Source: Mimachlamys varia (Eukaryota > Mollusca > Bivalvia > Pectinida > Pectinidae). Taken from it: a stretch of DNA of 64,000 nt. The notes under the pieces were generated by a model. The model searched no databases, was not told where the DNA came from, and worked only from the letters and a program-made list of their open reading frames with translations. The position numbers and the translations under genes were made by a program. Positions 35,681 to 47,462 of this stretch are shown piece after piece. The stretch lies in NCBI GenBank assembly GCA_947623455.1, contig OX392545.1, forward strand, positions 27,169,001 through 27,233,000. The letters run 5' to 3'. How positions within the stretch are numbered: the stretch's first letter is position 1; every line of letters starts with the position of its first letter.

Positions 35681-35684
35681 CTGA
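35681..35684 (+). CDS. Gene 1, terminal exon: one coding base plus stop
   Basis: The acceptor is cttctcctttctcacag, with a good pyrimidine tract. Joined to exon 11 in phase 2, the first base completes AGC (Ser521) and the next triplet is TGA. The rest of the exon is 3' untranslated. Its end is not defined: no AATAAA is obvious soon after, and one lies at 41729-41734. The call depends on the acceptor and on frame logic. Confidence 0.6.
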
Positions 35685-37180
35685 TGTAACCGAAATATTT
35701 CCGGAAACTTACAGAAGCTTCAGAAGATGGTGCTATCATAGCCTGTGTACCCTACAATCTGCCGAGCCATGAAAGATGGTGTTCAGCGCACATAAACGAC
35801 ATAGCATGAAAAATCTGGGCCAATATTCATGAAATGGCTCTCATACTCAATCATGGATTTTGTGCTCAGTTTTTTTAAAATAATACACTGTACCAAATTC
35901 TCAATTAGATCTGATAATTGACTGGAATTAATCACTAAATTGGATGTAAACATTTATAATCAATTATTTTGACTTTACTTCTTCGTTTGTTAATATGGAA
36001 CAATTATCTGCAATTTGTGAAAGGGATGATACCATGACAGCCCGCATTTTAAATGGAAAAAAATGTCAAATAATGATTCAATATGGCCGCCAATTGGAGA
36101 CTTCTGGTTGGTCAGAATTCAGATAATGTCCAATTTTAATGAAAATTGATTTTGCTATATTAACACAATGGCGGTGTTAATTGATTAAAATCATATGCTG
36201 GCGGAGCATTCATGTCTTACAGACATTTTCTAGTTTTTCAACCAATAGTTGATTATGAATTGCCAACCGATTCCGAACACTTTAGATTAAGGGAAAAAAT
36301 ATGAAGAGACATAAAGGGAAATTATGTTTTCCGTGTACACAATTGATGTTTCAGCATTTAATAAGATTGAATTGAGTCATAAGGAAGCTGGGTTGAGCAC
36401 TGAATCCATACTTTGCATGAGAACTGGTTTCTGAATAACTTTCAACAAGATAAGACACAGTCTAAAAAGATGACAGGACAAACTCATTTAGGTATACAGT
36501 TCTGCTGTTGGGTATGGAAACCTGCAATTATTGTAGGCTTTTGGCTGAAGAAATTTTATGAACCATGACAAATTGTTTAAAATGTTTTTCAAGTCACTGA
36601 AGGGATTTTTATTTTCCTGCTATAATGCTACTAGTTTAATGCTATAAAACTTGTTTGTCTTTCAAATATATGAAATCTACTTCCATGAATTATGCTTGAT
36701 TTGTTTTTCACAAACATGATGGAAATGTTTGCAGATTGTTGTGTAAAATATCAAAGATACAGATAAAGGTACTGCCTTGTTTATTTACTACCTGTATAAA
36801 TATCACTACTGTTTATACCATTTAAGTTTTCAAAACATCATCATTATCATTATTGATATTATTTATCCTGATATTTATTTTGACCAAAAGTTTGAGTGCA
36901 AATGGAAGAAACAATTATTTGTATATATACATTGTAGTTTCACAGGGGCTAGACACATATGTAAATTTATCACATAACTGGCCCTTTCAGTCATGTCATA
37001 CAGCCATGTCATAAATATGGTATAACACACGTGTAATAACACTATTGTGACGTCATCAACAAATAACGTCTTTATGACGTGATATGATTGTCTCGGTAGA
37101 GAAAATTGTACCGTCAAAGTAGAAATTTCCCTTTCTTATAGAAAATGAATTTGAGAGTTTTGCTATATTTTCTCATAGAT
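35685..37180 (+). other. Probable 3' untranslated region / intergenic
   Basis: AT-rich sequence follows the gene 1 stop. No further splice-bounded frame and no convincing repeat were seen to 37180. The start of the 3' UTR is certain only if exon 12 is right; its end is unknown. Confidence 0.4.
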
Positions 37181-37194
37181 ATCAGTCATGTGAT

Positions 37195-37325
37195 AAATAG
37201 AATCTCACACTCGTGTCAATGTAATATGGAATTTATTAAAGGCTCGTGACATATTAAATTATTAAATAAGTTAATAAATTCCATATTACATCGACACTCG
37301 TGTAAGATCCTCTATACAAAGTCAT
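37195..37325. repeat. ~130-bp hairpin
   Basis: cactcgtgtcaatgtaatat then ggaatttatt on the left is mirrored by aataaattccatattacatc and gacactcgtg on the right. It is a probable foldback element. Confidence 0.7.
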
Positions 37326-38049
37326 GTAGTAGTAGGAATATTTCTATACATATTATGTTCTTACTGCTATGCAATGTAACCTCATTGTACTAACCCTGTT
37401 TGTGGTTGCTTTTGATGTTGATATTTATAATTTATGTATTTAATAGATTGTTGTTAACCTTTCATCCATATGGGTTTACATTTGTACTGCAACCCACTAT
37501 ATAAACACATGGCTTTTTTGCACCACTTTGGGAAGGGGCCTTTGGTCTGATTTTGGGAAGAAAATTGGTGAATTGGGAAAGATTTTTCAGGAGTAAACTG
37601 CAAAGTTTGAGAATTCGGCTCAAATATGAAATAATTTCAATTGGGAATGGGGCCCATTAATGGCCCTAAAACACCTTCAGAAAAAGCCCTGGTTTAACAC
37701 TTCAGCAGGAATGTTCTCTTTACGAGTACAAAAGGAAAGGCATGAGTCGTACCATGTGGTTTACTTGTGTTAAATCTAGTTCAATGAGAGTCTTGTCACT
37801 CTTCAATTAACATTGAGAAGTGTCCCTGTGTCAAACGCTCAAATGACTAATGTAAATCATTGGGAACAATTTTAGTCAAATTAGGGCTGGATGATTTCAT
37901 TATGGTTAACAGTGAAGTATTTGTTTTTATGTTATTAACTCAGTACTAAAGATGTACATGTCTGTAAATACAATTAAACAATAGGCAAAAATGATGACAA
38001 ACATGTCTATGATGGACGCAAAAGGGACAGAGCACAACTTGTTATTATA

Positions 38050-38400
38050 GGCAGGGCACTTGTCTATAAAGGGCACCTGCCTATATAGGACACACTCATG
38101 GAGAGGTGTCCTTTATAGTCAGGTGTACTTTACAGAGGTCAATTATATAGTAAACTGTACTTAATGGGCCTGGTGAGTCTGTCCTTTATAGACAAGTGTC
38201 CTTTATAGACAGGTTTCCTTTATAGACAGGTGTCTTTTATAGACAGGTGTCCTTTATAGACTGGTGTCCTTTATACAGAGATCAATTACTAATGTATATA
38301 GTAAATTGTACTTAATGGGCCTAGCGAGTCTGTCTTTTATAGACAGGTGTCCTTTATAGACAGCTGTCCTTAATATAGAGGTGTTCTTTATAACAGGTTT
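38050..38400 (+). repeat. Degenerate minisatellite, ~18-bp unit
   Basis: Units of the type gtcctttatagacaggt repeat about twelve times, in two blocks. Each block is joined to a larger word, 'tatagtaaactgtacttaat' then gggcct, so a second-order period of roughly 170 bp is also visible. No open frame is supported. Confidence 0.8.
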
Positions 38401-39191
38401 GACTTGTTTCACAACCGCTATAGACTGCATCTAAATATACACAATAGAAATTACTTCCAGGGGCTAGAATTCGAGTGAAAATGATGTTGCAATTAAACTA
38501 CCAGTCTGGTATTGTAGATATCAATATGGTTACATTGATGATTTGTATACCATTCTATTTAATTTACATGAATTACCGGTAAGTAATTTGTCTGGAATCT
38601 TTGTTCCATTGATGCTACTGAAGTAGACTAAAATACAAGTTTGCATTACCTTGAAGAAATTAGAAACAAGAAACATAAAAAACATTGTATTATACTTTAT
38701 ATGTTAAAAATTTCAATGGAGATAACTTTGAAGTTCTATTTAGAAGGTAAGAATATAAGTCTAAAGCTCCTGGTTATGATGCTAGATTATATTCAACGGG
38801 AAAATGTCTTAATGAAGTTTTTAAGGTAGATTAAGATTTATGAAAAGCAGAGGATATAAACTTAAATACCTGATAACAGTATTACTTTGTAAGTTGAATG
38901 ATCTAAGTCTGGTAGATGTAGGTTCGGAATATCTAGCTATCCACTCATGGTTGACCACATTTTGCCCGAGTCCCTTCCCTAATTTTCTCAGAACTTTTGA
39001 ATGTTGTTAATTACTGTATTGGCCCCAATAAGCACCTGGGCACTAAAAATACAATTAAAATGGAAAAGGAGAGGTGGTATTGACCTAAGATCACCAGTAA
39101 GCCATGGCTTACAGTTATTACTGTCCGACTGTAAAACGTTAAACAAAATAAACCAACCAAACCGAACAGTTATTTCCTCTTATACTCACTA

Positions 39192-39361
39192 CAGTGGACC
39201 CTCAATAATCCGAACACCTTCGATCCCAGCCCAAACCGTCCGGACTGCCGAGTGTTGGACTGGCGAGTTCAAATAATGTTACGGAAATCCGTTCCCATGC
39301 ATATCCTTCTGGATTATGAGATTTCTGGACTATTGGCATCTGGATTATCGCGGGTCAACTG
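39192..39361. mobile_element. 170-bp MITE, pogo/Tigger-like ends, TA target
   Basis: CAGTGGACCCTCAATAATCC and the mirrored ggattatcgcgggtcaactg are flanked by TA on both sides. The interior has ccgttcccatgc and tctggattatgag. The ends resemble those of pogo/Tigger-type elements. No transposase is present. Confidence 0.8.
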
Positions 39362-39982
39362 TATATCATGGTACATGTGATCATTCAACATTATATATAT
39401 AAGAAGTCATTGTCCTATTGTCAGTATTTTATGCCTGATGGCAATTGTTCAATTGGGAGGGGGTAACTGATAGACCCTAGGTGACATGGACATTTATTGG
39501 TACGAATCCAGTATTCTGTGTATACTATAGTGGATGATAGATTGAAACTTGTGATATAACATACATGTATATGCGTGCATTGCTTAGGAACCACACCAAA
39601 GTGGTCTTAATACTGAGGGTGACCATTCAGACAGATATCTCTGAAATCCACTTTTTGACATGTTTTCTTGGTCCATTAACTAATATATAGGCTTTACAAT
39701 ATGTTATACACACAGTTTTTTTAACTGAGTAGCCAATTTGACACCAAAATACAGCTTACTGGTCTGACACTGACATGTTATTGTGGACTATATTCTGTTT
39801 ACTTCTTGAAGTTGACAACCTTTCCCGCCAAATTGGAGTCACCTGTTTTGGTATTCCATCAGTTGTCGGTTGTTCCGTCAGTGGGTATAGCGTTCAATAA
39901 ATGTTGATTGTTATTTATGTAAGTTGCGAAAATCAATTTTAAAGTGTCAAAATGTAAATATAAGAAATAATTTGTCTTTTTT

Positions 39983-40134
39983 GTGGTTTACTGGTTTGTA
40001 AATTGATTTTTTTATACAGATATTTCAACATAACGTGCTGATGCGTGTCATTTAAAATATCTGTATAAAAAATCTGTTTACGAACCAGTAAACAACAAAA
40101 AATGTCTTGAAATTACGTATATTGGGCCTTTAAA
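39983..40134 (-). mobile_element. Foldback segment ending in the family G terminus
   Basis: ggtttactggtttgtaaat and tatacagatattt on the left are mirrored by aaatatctgtata and gaaccagtaaac. The right end, cttgaaattacgtatattgg then gcctttaaa, is the family G terminus seen at 13370 and 62071-62463. The left end was not matched. It is probably a rearranged member. Confidence 0.55.
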
Positions 40135-40329
40135 TAATATTTTGCTCTTGTCATTAAATGATTGTATGATAGGCCATCACTACATCACAGTATTTATATA
40201 TATATACAATGTAGACACAGTTTAAACATTTCTAGTCTGAAGCAATGTGGTATTGTTATCGCAGTGCATTCCATTTCTTCCTGTACCCTTGTCTCTGGTA
40301 TTTTCAAATATTCCCTTGTAATGATAAAG

Positions 40330-42180
40330 ATACCGTAATTTCTCGCATCTAGTGCGCAATCGCGTATAGTGCGCAGGTACTGTTTGGGGTCCAAAAATAA
40401 AACGTCAAGCCGGAATGATAGCACCAACCAGGTAAGTCGCCATTTAAGGTTAATTAAACAAACTTCTTTAAATAGGAAACTTATAAAACATAACACAATG
40501 CCTCGTTAATTAGGCTTGACATTGATCGACACCTTGCGTGAGTAACGGTGAAGATCTGTTGACACCAGCGAAGGCACAGGCCTAATTGAAAAGATAATTG
40601 AATTAAACGATGTTTAGACGGCAACATAATTCATAAATTATTCAATTAAATCTTACAGAAGCAATTTATACCATGAATGTTTTATGATTGGTTTAATTGA
40701 TCTGTTTTAAATTTATTGTCATTGACATTGTATCTACACCTTTTGTCAAAATATCCAGAATTTTTTGTTTTTATATTTTCTTAATGTTGAAAGTTATGTC
40801 AAAATATCACTTCCATGAACCAATGTCAAAGTTCTCTTGTGCACTGAGCATTTGTAAAATTCAAATGATTTTTTTGTCAAATTATTTTATTTAAATTTTG
40901 CATTTTATCTTCCATTGTAAGTTGTAATGCATCGACAGAGCAAATACAAGATACAAGGAGATTGATTTATAGTCGTACATGTTAAACAATGAATATTACA
41001 TTTGTAGCTCAGTAGAGCTATTTTTATGACTAAATATTGTTATGAGAGTTCATGAGACTATAACAACATTTGCTATTGTAGAATAATCATTCTTTATTGT
41101 TACATCATAATTTCACTGCTGCCACCAATTGATTTGCAAAATATTTGAATTATAGGCATTTTTTTTATTACAAGATTATTATTTTGTGCATTAAGTCAGT
41201 TAACTGTAGTTAATCTATAGCAGGCTTCCGTCCATTGAGTAAGTTTTGATTTTTTTTTTTTCATACTTTTCTTTCTAAGCATGAACCATTGGACTTTTAT
41301 TTATGAATATTTGTGTGAATTTTATATCTTGATAAGTGCTCTCTGAAAAAGGGCAAACACTTTTCAAAACTGACTGATTAATTCTTCATTTTTCCTGCCA
41401 AAAAAAGTTTTGAGTGTACATTTTGAATTGAAGTTAGTGGCTAATTAATCAAAGTTGACCAATGACTGTAAGTTTTAAATGCCTTGACAAACAGTTAAAC
41501 TCTTCCAATTCAAAGGATAGGCTAATTTATTACTGAAACTTCAAGGGTGCATGAGTCAAATAAGTTAAAGTATACAGTTCCTTAAGTTTAATATTGTTAT
41601 TTAGGAGTAAATATTCATTTTACTACATGTTCAAATGTGTATTTGTATTAAACATGAATTTGTATGTAGTATTTATGTGAACATTCCACGCAAATTTTGA
41701 TGACTGTGATAAAAAAATTGATAGATTAAATAAAGTGTTGAATATTTTTTTGTAATTAATTCTCAATGCATTAATTACATGTATACAATTTTATTTATTT
41801 TACAACAATTATGAACCGCAAGTTATCCAACTTATATTAATCACTCTTGTTGGCCCGGATGTTGGCACGGGAGGGTCTTATTGTGGGAGGAAACATAAAT
41901 ACCCGGAGAAAACCCACGTAATTGGGCAGGTGACCAAATAGCTTTTCGCGTCTGGTCGAGAATCAAACCCCAGCCACCTCGGTGAAAGGCAAGTGTGCTA
42001 TCCACTCCACCACCTGACCACCCAATGCATTCATTGCATAGTTATACCTCTGTGATATTGAAGAGGGGCACTAGAACCCAGTTATATTTCCGAATAGTGT
42101 CCCTTATTTCATATTACAGAGGAATTCGCTATCTAAGTCTGTGGTGTAGTGTCTGCTACATAGCTGCTAATACATTTAAT
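40330..42180. other. Intergenic, old repeat fragments, SINE
   Basis: 40331-40420 has a repeat-terminus look (ccgtaatttctcgcatc, agtgcgca twice). 'ctcttccaattcaaagg' at 41503 recurs at 31943 and, reversed, at 23203, so an old dispersed family is present. AATAAA lies at 41729. The SINE is listed separately. No gene was seen. Confidence 0.45.
41838..42020 (-). mobile_element. SINE with tRNA-Glu-type head
   Basis: On the minus strand the head reads ggtggtggagtggatagcac (A box), cttgcctttcaccgagg (a UUC-like anticodon loop, as in Glu tRNA) and ggggtttgattctcgacc (B box). The body contains acgtgggttttctccggg and tttcctcccacaataagac. A body fragment of the same family lies at 24690-24780. Confidence 0.75.
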
Positions 42181-42735
42181 TATACCCCCGTAACGAAGTT
42201 TAGGGTTGGGGGTTACTGGAATCAGCCTGTCTGTCCATCTGTCCATAGAAAACTCTTGTCCATGTGTATATGTGCATGCAACATTCTTTTTCTCAAAATT
42301 ATGGTTGCTATGGTAACTGGTCACTATAAACAAATTTTCTGTATAAAAAGTTTGTACGTACAACTCCAAGGCATCTTAAACCGCTTGGCCAATTCCAATG
42401 AAATTTCACACAGATAAAAAGGACCATGTGAAGATGTGCATGCAACATTTCTTTTCTCATAGTTATGGTTGCTATGGTAACCATGCAGTCACTAAAAACC
42501 GGTTTTCTATAGAAAAAAATTGCTGGACAAATCCTTCTCTAAACCACTTGGCCAATTTCAATGAAACTTGACACGGAAATGAAGGACCATGACTTGTGTA
42601 GATGTGTATGGAACTTGTTTTTTTCTTAATATCTTTATAATTTTCTTTATAATAATTGTAACCCATTATTATAAACAGGTTTTCTGATTAAACATTTCTC
42701 TAGCGGAGGGGGGTATTAGTCAACGATCGGCTTAC
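42180..42735 (+). mobile_element. Tandem-core repeat element (tacccccgtaacg...gggggta)
   Basis: It starts atacccccgtaacgaagttt followed by ctgtctgtccatctgtccat. It then has about 2.5 units of ~155 bp with gtgcatgcaacattctttt, ttatggttgctatggtaac and cttggccaattccaatgaaa, and ends gcggaggggggtatta. The layout (simple repeat, tandem core, short end words) resembles the Helitron-like elements, but the sequence is different. Confidence 0.65.
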
Positions 42736-42740
42736 ATTTT

Positions 42741-44653
42741 TAGCTCACCTGGCCCGAAGGGCCAAGTGAGCTTATGTGATGGTGCAGCGTCCGTCGTCCG
42801 TCCGTCCGTCCGTCCGTCCGTCCGTCCGTCCGTCCTGCGTCCGTCAATTTTTTCCTTTAAACGACTTCTTCTAAAATACTGAAAGGCCCAGTGACATGAA
42901 ATTTGGCTGGTAGATTTCTTGGAAGGAGCTGAACAAAGTTTGCGAAAAAAAGTCACTTTGACCTAATTTCAAGGTCACAGGGGTCAAAAATGTCGAAACC
43001 TTCAAACAACTTCTTCTAAAATACCGTAAGGCATAGAGACTTCATATTTAACCAGTAACTTCCTTAGATGAAGCCAAATAAAGTTTGCGAAAAGAAATGA
43101 CCTTGACCAATATTCAAGGTCACCGTGAGGTTAAATCTATTTTAACCTTTAAACGAGTTCTTCTGAAATACCAAAAACCCTAGAAACATGATATTTGGCT
43201 GAAATGTCCCTTGGATGAAGCCCGACAAAGTTTGCGAAAAAAAATGACCTTGACTTATATTCAAGGTCACAGGGGTCAAATCTGTTAAAACCTTTAAACG
43301 ACTTCTTCTGAAATACCAAAAGCCCTAGAAGCATGATATTTGGCTGAAAGGTTCCTTGGATGAAGCCCGACAAAGTTTGCGAAAAGAAATGACCTTGACC
43401 TATATTCAAGGTCACAGGGGTCAAATCTGTTAAAACCTTTAAACGACTTCTTCTGAAATACCAAAAGCCCTAGAAGCATGATATTTGGCTGAAAGGTTCC
43501 TTGGATGAAGCTGGACAAAGTTTGCGAAAAGAAATGACCTTGACTTATATTCAAGGTCACAGGAGTCAAATCTGTTAAAACCTTTAAACGACTTCTTCTG
43601 AAATACCAAAAGCCCTAGAAGCATGATATTTGGCTGAAAGGTTCCTTGGATGAAGTTGGACAAAGTTTGCGAAAAGAAATGACCTTGACCTATATTCAAG
43701 GTCACAAGGGTCAAATCTGTTAAAACCTTTAAACGACTTCTTCTGAAATACCAAAAGCCCTAGAAGTATGATATTTGGCTGAAAGGTTCCTTGGATGAAG
43801 CCGGACAAAGTTTGCGAAAAGAAATGACCTTGACCTTTATTCAAGGTCACAGGGGTTAAATCTGTTAAAACCTTTAAATGACTTCTTCTGAAATACCAAA
43901 AGCCCTAGAAGCATGATATTTGGCTGAAAGGATCCTTGGATGAAGCCGGACAAAGTTTGCGAAAAGAAATGACCTTGACCTATATTCAAGGTCACAGGAG
44001 TCAAATCTGTTGAAACCTGCAAACGACTTCTTCTGAAACACCAAAAGCCCTAGAAGCATGATATTTGGCTGAAAGGTTCCTTGGATGAAGCCCGACAAAG
44101 TTTGCGAAAAGAAATGACCTTGACTTATATTCAAGGTCACAGGAGTCAAATCTGTTGAAACCTGCAAACGACTTCTTCTGAAATACCAAAAGCCCTAGAA
44201 GCATGATATTTGGCTGAAAGGTTCCTTGGGTGAAGCCCAACAAAGTTTGCGAAAAGAAATGACCTTGACTTATATTCAAGGTCACAGGGGTCAAATCTGT
44301 TAAAACCTTTAAATGACTTCTTCTGAAATACCAAAAGCCCTAGAAGCATGACATTTGGCTGAAAGGTTTCTTGGATGAAGCCTGACAAAGTTTGCAAAAA
44401 GAAATGACCTTGATCTTGATTTGCCTAGAGACATGATATTTGGCTGGTAGCGCCCTGGGATGAAGCCAAACAAAATTTGAAAATGAAAATGATGTTGTCT
44501 TATAAGGTCACAGGGGTAAAATATGTTTAAATCTTAAGATGTTCTTCTAAATGTCTTACATTAAAAGATTTTAGGGGACTTTAGGGTTACACTATAATAT
44601 AAGTCAGAGATTGATACCAGGTGAGCGATGCAGGCCCATTGGGCCTCTTGTTA
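42741..44653 (+). mobile_element. Helitron-like element with 145-bp tandem core (HINE b)
   Basis: The 5' end is tagctcacctggcccgaagg (hairpin), then a (cgtc)n tract at 42790-42840. The core is about ten units of 145 bp carrying tttgcgaaaagaaatgacct, ttcaaggtcacaggggtcaa, cttcttctgaaataccaaaa and ccctagaagcatgatatttg. The 3' end is ggcccattgggcc then tcttgtta. Minus-strand open frames recurring every 145 bp are artefacts. A second copy in the opposite orientation is at 47463-48976. Confidence 0.9.
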
Positions 44654-44867
44654 GTTTCAATAAATTAAAATCGTCAAAAAGACAAATGGATCCGGCAGCA
44701 GGCATAGCATATTTAAGCCCTCTCAAGGGATAGGATGGTAGCTGCTAATACATGATGATGTTGACTTACCATTACCAGCTTTTGTTTTAGGTAACAAGAC
44801 TATGCAAAATTCGTTTCTTGATGTGTTTTGTATGGTCTTTGATTGGTCGAAATCCACATATTGCCCA

Positions 44868-45448
44868 TGCCCCGGTTTCATCAACGTTCCTTCTAAACTT
44901 AAGGAAACTCCTTAACTTGAAAATCTCCATAGGAAACTATTACAGAAATTACGGAAAGTTCCCTAACTAAGGATTTCCCTCCAATCTGATTAAAATCATA
45001 TCTTAAACTCCGCGCCGTTCCGTAAACTTCTCTCTGCTGCGTTAAGATCTGAGATAATCCCATAGGGGGTCATGTCCCGATGACCTTTCGCATTAGCCAA
45101 TCAAATTACTACTGGCAGAATCTTGACAGTGAAATTTTGAGGCGACAAAGCTTGCATAAACATATTTGTCCGTTTAGTCATTTCGTCACCAAAAAGTTCG
45201 TCCGGAATAATGTGACGAAATTGCTTGCTGCAAGATGACAGGTCGTTGGAAAATTATTTTAGTGTTAAGTAAAGAGGCGACAAAGGTCATCTGGACGTGA
45301 TCTCTTATGGGATGTTGTCAGATCCTTGTAAAACGGAGTGAGAACAAGGATCTGTATTTCAATTAGATTGGATTTCCTCCTTAAATTCTGTAATGCTTTC
45401 CTATGGAGTTTAAATTTTAAGTTAAGGAACTTTGATGAAACCAGGGCC
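44868..45448. mobile_element. Foldback MITE family A, copy split by a MULE-like element
   Basis: The arms at 44868-44991 and 45371-45448 match 1151-1348 (gccccggtttcatcaacg on the left, tgatgaaaccagggcc on the right). The intervening 379 bp is foreign. Confidence 0.9.
44992..45370 (+). mobile_element. 379-bp MULE-like MITE with ~10-bp target duplication
   Basis: The ends CAATCTGATTAAAAT and the mirrored ATTTCAATTAGATTG lie between gatttccctc (44982-44991) and gatttcctcc (45371-45380), a target duplication of about 10 bp with one slip. A duplication near 9 bp suggests the Mutator superfamily. Copies lie at 63810-64000 (minus, cut by the window end) and, older, at 14681-14985. Confidence 0.8.
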
Positions 45449-45524
45449 AAGTTTCACGAAATTTTGCAGAACTGCTTTTTGAATATGGGGTCGGGGGCAT
45501 GTAAGTCTCACAGACCTATCTAGA

Positions 45525-45896
45525 TTACCATTACTATGGCTGCAACAAATACCATGGAATTATCAGAAAACTTACCCCGGTTTGGTCAATTGGCAATAGA
45601 AAATATGAAACTGATATCAAACAGTCTGGATCAATCATCTTATTTTCATGGAAACAGAGAATCGGAGAATATCGAAACGTCAACAAAACAATAATCGGAT
45701 CTCATATTAATCCTCATTTATTGTTATAACGGCTCAAATATATAGATACATAAAAAGTAAGAGTCGTAAAATTATGGACTTACCTAATCGTGAAATTATG
45801 TAATAAAAACCTAAACAGGAATATTTACCGCGGCTAATGCGAACTCTATACCACATCAAATTTAGCAACATGAAAGTCTGTATACCTGTTTATTGA
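45525..45896 (+). repeat. Long repeat H, copy 1 (inverted partner at 56.7 kb)
   Basis: About 370 bp match the reverse complement of 56695-57077 throughout. The shared blocks include cagaaaacttaccccggttt, ggtcaattggcaatag, gaatcggagaatatcgaa, cgtcaacaaaacaataatcg and ataccacatcaaattta. I estimate 85-90% identity by eye. There are no tandem units and no coding frame. Confidence 0.85.
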
Positions 45897-46207
45897 AACT
45901 TCATCGCAGAAACGTGCGCTCGTAGGTTGTACCGGTAGAAGATTTATTTTACGTCAAAGATGAAGACAAATACAACATAAGCTCAGAAGAGCTTGAATTT
46001 CGACAAATAAAGTAAAATATTCACATTTTCACTTCGGCTCGCCTCAATGAAATTAGTAAACTCTGATCACTTCATTTCCCGATGAAGTAAGTGGGGCACG
46101 CGGTTTTTCGTTCCTGGCGAAGTAAATACTTTAATTTGTTTACAACAGTGCAGCACATGTACAACAGCTGTTTAACATGTCAATAAGTTATACCAGTCGC
46201 ACATGTA

Positions 46208-46680
46208 CAGTTACGTGCCAAAAGTCTTTCATTTTTTTTTATTTTGCTATATATTCTTTGTATTTCCATTTTTTTCAATGAATTTTCCTGACTTCGTTTA
46301 TGGATGGATTTTGACCTTTTTTGTCATTTGGAACAAAAATATCCAAGGTTTCCTCTCACAATATTTATTTCATTTTCCTTTGTGTATTTATGGAGCTACA
46401 CATAATTTACAACACTGCTAATTTCCATATGACGCCATTTCTCTATATAACGCTATCAAAATGACGTTCCGAAAATTAGATGTTGTAATTGAATTATGAT
46501 TACTCTGGTCATAAATGACGGAAAACAGTGAAAATCGATGAGATGAAACAAGAAACAATTCTCTATAAGTACACAAAATTTCATTAAAAATGATTCATAA
46601 ACAAAGTCAGGAAAATTCATTGAAAAAAGTTGGAAATAGCAAAATAAAAAAAAATTGAAAGACTTTTGGCAAGTTACTTG
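46208..46680. mobile_element. Foldback MITE, family B, copy 2
   Basis: It begins CAGTTACGTGCCAAAAGTC and ends GACTTTTGGCAAGTTACTTG, matching the element at 4753-5130. The interior 'cgccatttctctatataacg' block is shared. It is longer than copy 1 (473 against 378 bp). The right end has lost its exact terminus. Confidence 0.8.
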
Positions 46681-46714
46681 ATATGACAACAGACATTTCC
46701 GAAAGCAAGTATAT

Positions 46715-47157
46715 ATTGATCCTTAATTTTTATAGGTTCCCTCGATGATCGTACGAAATGCAAATGGGATCATCTGTCCGTCAGTCAGATTTCGTGATTT
46801 TATTTCATGTCCAATATTAAATAAAACGTTTGAGATTGGTAACAGAAATCCGTTCTCTTTTAAGAAGTTACATACGTTAGATTCTATTATTCGGCGGATG
46901 AAACCTGTTCACGAAACTAATACACTAGCTAGACTACTGTAGGACGTAACCTACCTTGCTCATAGGGGCCCGATATTTTGTTACGCTTACAGCGTAGTTT
47001 TTGGACTTTAAGTTGTATGCTCCCCAGGGAGTTGAGAACGATATTGGCTGATTGCTAAGTCCCTATAACCACGGATAATAATTTGTGAACCGCTTTGAGG
47101 CGAACTTCAAGTTGTAATAAAGCGATATATAAGAACCTCGAATTATTATCATTATCT
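46715..47157 (+). mobile_element. SINE-like retroposon, unit 1 of a tandem dimer
   Basis: It runs from attgatccttaa through ccctcgatgatcgtacgaaa, gggatcatctgtccgtcag and agactactgtaggacgta to a tail accgctttgaggcgaac, ttgtaataaagcgatatat and a tattatcattat run. That tail style (gctttgag..., aaagcgatatata, AT-trinucleotide run) is typical of tRNA- or LINE-tailed SINEs in invertebrates. Confidence 0.65.
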
Positions 47158-47462
47158 ATTGATCCTAAGTTCAACACAGGTCCCCTCGATGATCGAGCGA
47201 AATGGGATCATCTGTCCGTCAGTCAGATTTTGTGATTTTATTTCATGTCCGATACTAACATACGTTTGAGATTGGTCACAGAAATCCGTTCTCTTTTGAG
47301 AAGTTACACACTCAAGATTTTAGTATTCGATAGATGTAAATTGTACCCGTTTCACGAAACTATCAAGTTAGCTAGACTACTGTAGGACCTAACCTATCTT
47401 GCCCATAGGGGCCCCGAGATTATGCTACACTTAATGTTGTAGTTTTTGGACCGAAACTAATA
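47158..47462 (+). mobile_element. SINE-like retroposon, unit 2, truncated at a Helitron-like element
   Basis: It starts attgatcctaag directly after the tail of unit 1 and follows it closely (cccctcgatgatcgagcgaa, agactactgtaggaccta). It stops after gtagtttttggaccg, where the Helitron-like element begins at 47463. The SINE tail is not recovered beyond that element. Confidence 0.65.
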
